Source: Bacillota bacterium
GTDB lineage: Bacteria; Bacillota; Sulfobacillia; Thermaerobacterales; Thermaerobacteraceae
Assembly (NCBI GenBank): GCA_003242195.1
Contig: QGUQ01000108.1
Location: 1-6,740, forward strand
DNA: 6,740 bases
Reading direction: 5' to 3'
Positions within the stretch are counted from its first letter, which is position 1. The number at the start of each line of letters is the position of its first letter. Both the position numbers and the translations under genes were made by a program. Below are positions 6,590 through 6,740 of the stretch, piece by piece. The notes under the pieces were generated by a model, which did no database searches, was not told where the DNA came from, and worked only from the letters and a program-made list of their open reading frames with translations.

Positions 6590-6740
6590 ACCGCAACCCT
6601 CCCCAGCGGCGGCCGCAGGTCCAGCCGCAGCCGTTGTTCGATGGCGTAGGCGACCCGCAGGACGGTGACCTCGTCAAAGGGGCGCCCGATCACCTGGAGA
6701 CCGACGGGCAGGCCGCCGGCGAAGCCACACGGGACGGAGA
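6586..6740 (-). CDS. gatA: Glutamyl/aspartyl-tRNA amidotransferase subunit A (GatA), C-terminal end only
   Basis: Only the last 50 residues and the TGA stop are in the window; the gene continues past the right edge. The visible part begins SVPCGF, continues GGLPVGLQVIGRPFDE and then TVLRVAYAIEQ, which is the standard C-terminal block of GatA in the amidase signature family. GatA is the glutaminase/amidase subunit: it releases ammonia from glutamine, which is channelled to GatB for transamidation of mischarged Glu-tRNA(Gln) or Asp-tRNA(Asn) in the cytoplasm. The catalytic Ser-cisSer-Lys triad lies upstream and cannot be checked. The stop overlaps the gatB start by 4 bp (GTGA), the usual sign of translational coupling in a gatCAB operon. 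After LRPPLG the tail is a short RVAV with nothing unusual. Identification is secure from the motif and from adjacent gatB. Confidence 0.95.
   Translation of the reverse strand, partial: SVPCGFAGGLPVGLQVIGRPFDEVTVLRVAYAIEQRLRLDLRPPLGRVAV
6597..6604 (-). promoter_or_regulatory. Ribosome binding site of gatB
   Basis: GGGGAGGG on the minus strand, inside the gatA 3' end, 7 nt before the GTG at 6589. It decides the start: the in-frame GTG codons nearer the conserved core (around residues 38-40) have no purine-rich sequence upstream. The assigned N-terminal extension is therefore likely translated. Confidence 0.75.

Noticed and set aside
5675..6649. Plus-strand open frame of 324 codons opposite gatB
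   Set aside because: Antisense shadow of gatB: no recognisable motif and no independent context.
5019..6677. Minus-strand open frame of 552 codons overlapping gatB in another frame
   Set aside because: Low-complexity Arg/Gly/Pro/Ala translation that shares the GatB region out of frame; GatB itself is unambiguous there.

Overview
The window is a tightly packed, very GC-rich stretch (about 70% GC by eye) in which every supported gene lies on the minus strand, so transcription runs from high to low coordinates. In transcript order it holds the 3' end of gatA, complete gatB, an intrinsic terminator, a complete RND-family efflux permease, complete pcrB (heptaprenylglyceryl phosphate synthase), complete dat (D-amino acid aminotransferase), and the 5' end of a YfcE-type metallophosphoesterase cut by the window edge.

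Organism: PcrB is characteristic of Firmicutes and relatives. GatCAB with an RND pump next to it recalls the pcrB / gatCAB / swrC region of Bacillus subtilis. High GC, frequent GTG/TTG starts and strong GGGAGGGG-like Shine-Dalgarno sequences fit a high-GC thermophilic or deep-branching Firmicute (Thermaerobacter, Symbiobacterium or Sulfobacillus-like). This placement is inference; no rRNA or other marker is present.

Layout: 6740-5039 is the translational-fidelity module. GatA and GatB, with GatC presumably just outside, form the tRNA-dependent amidotransferase that makes Gln-tRNA(Gln) and/or Asn-tRNA(Asn). A 15-bp GC-rich hairpin with a U-tract closes this unit. Positions 4954-1 look like a second unit concerned with the cell envelope: an RND permease, then after 31 nt pcrB (archaeal-type glycerol-1-phosphate ether lipid precursor), then dat overlapping by 26 bp (D-Glu/D-Ala for peptidoglycan), then the metallophosphoesterase overlapping by about 17 bp. 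Short spacings and overlaps point to co-transcription and translational coupling.

All five visible starts are non-ATG (four GTG, one TTG). No RNA gene, mobile element, CRISPR array or long non-coding stretch was seen; the largest gene-free gap is 84 bases and holds the terminator. The window does not show a clearly new biological system. The most worthwhile points are the altered proton-relay residues of the RND pump, the conserved-looking gene neighbourhood around an archaeal-type lipid enzyme, the terminator placed just ahead of the pump's ribosome binding site, and the abnormal end of the metallophosphoesterase fragment.
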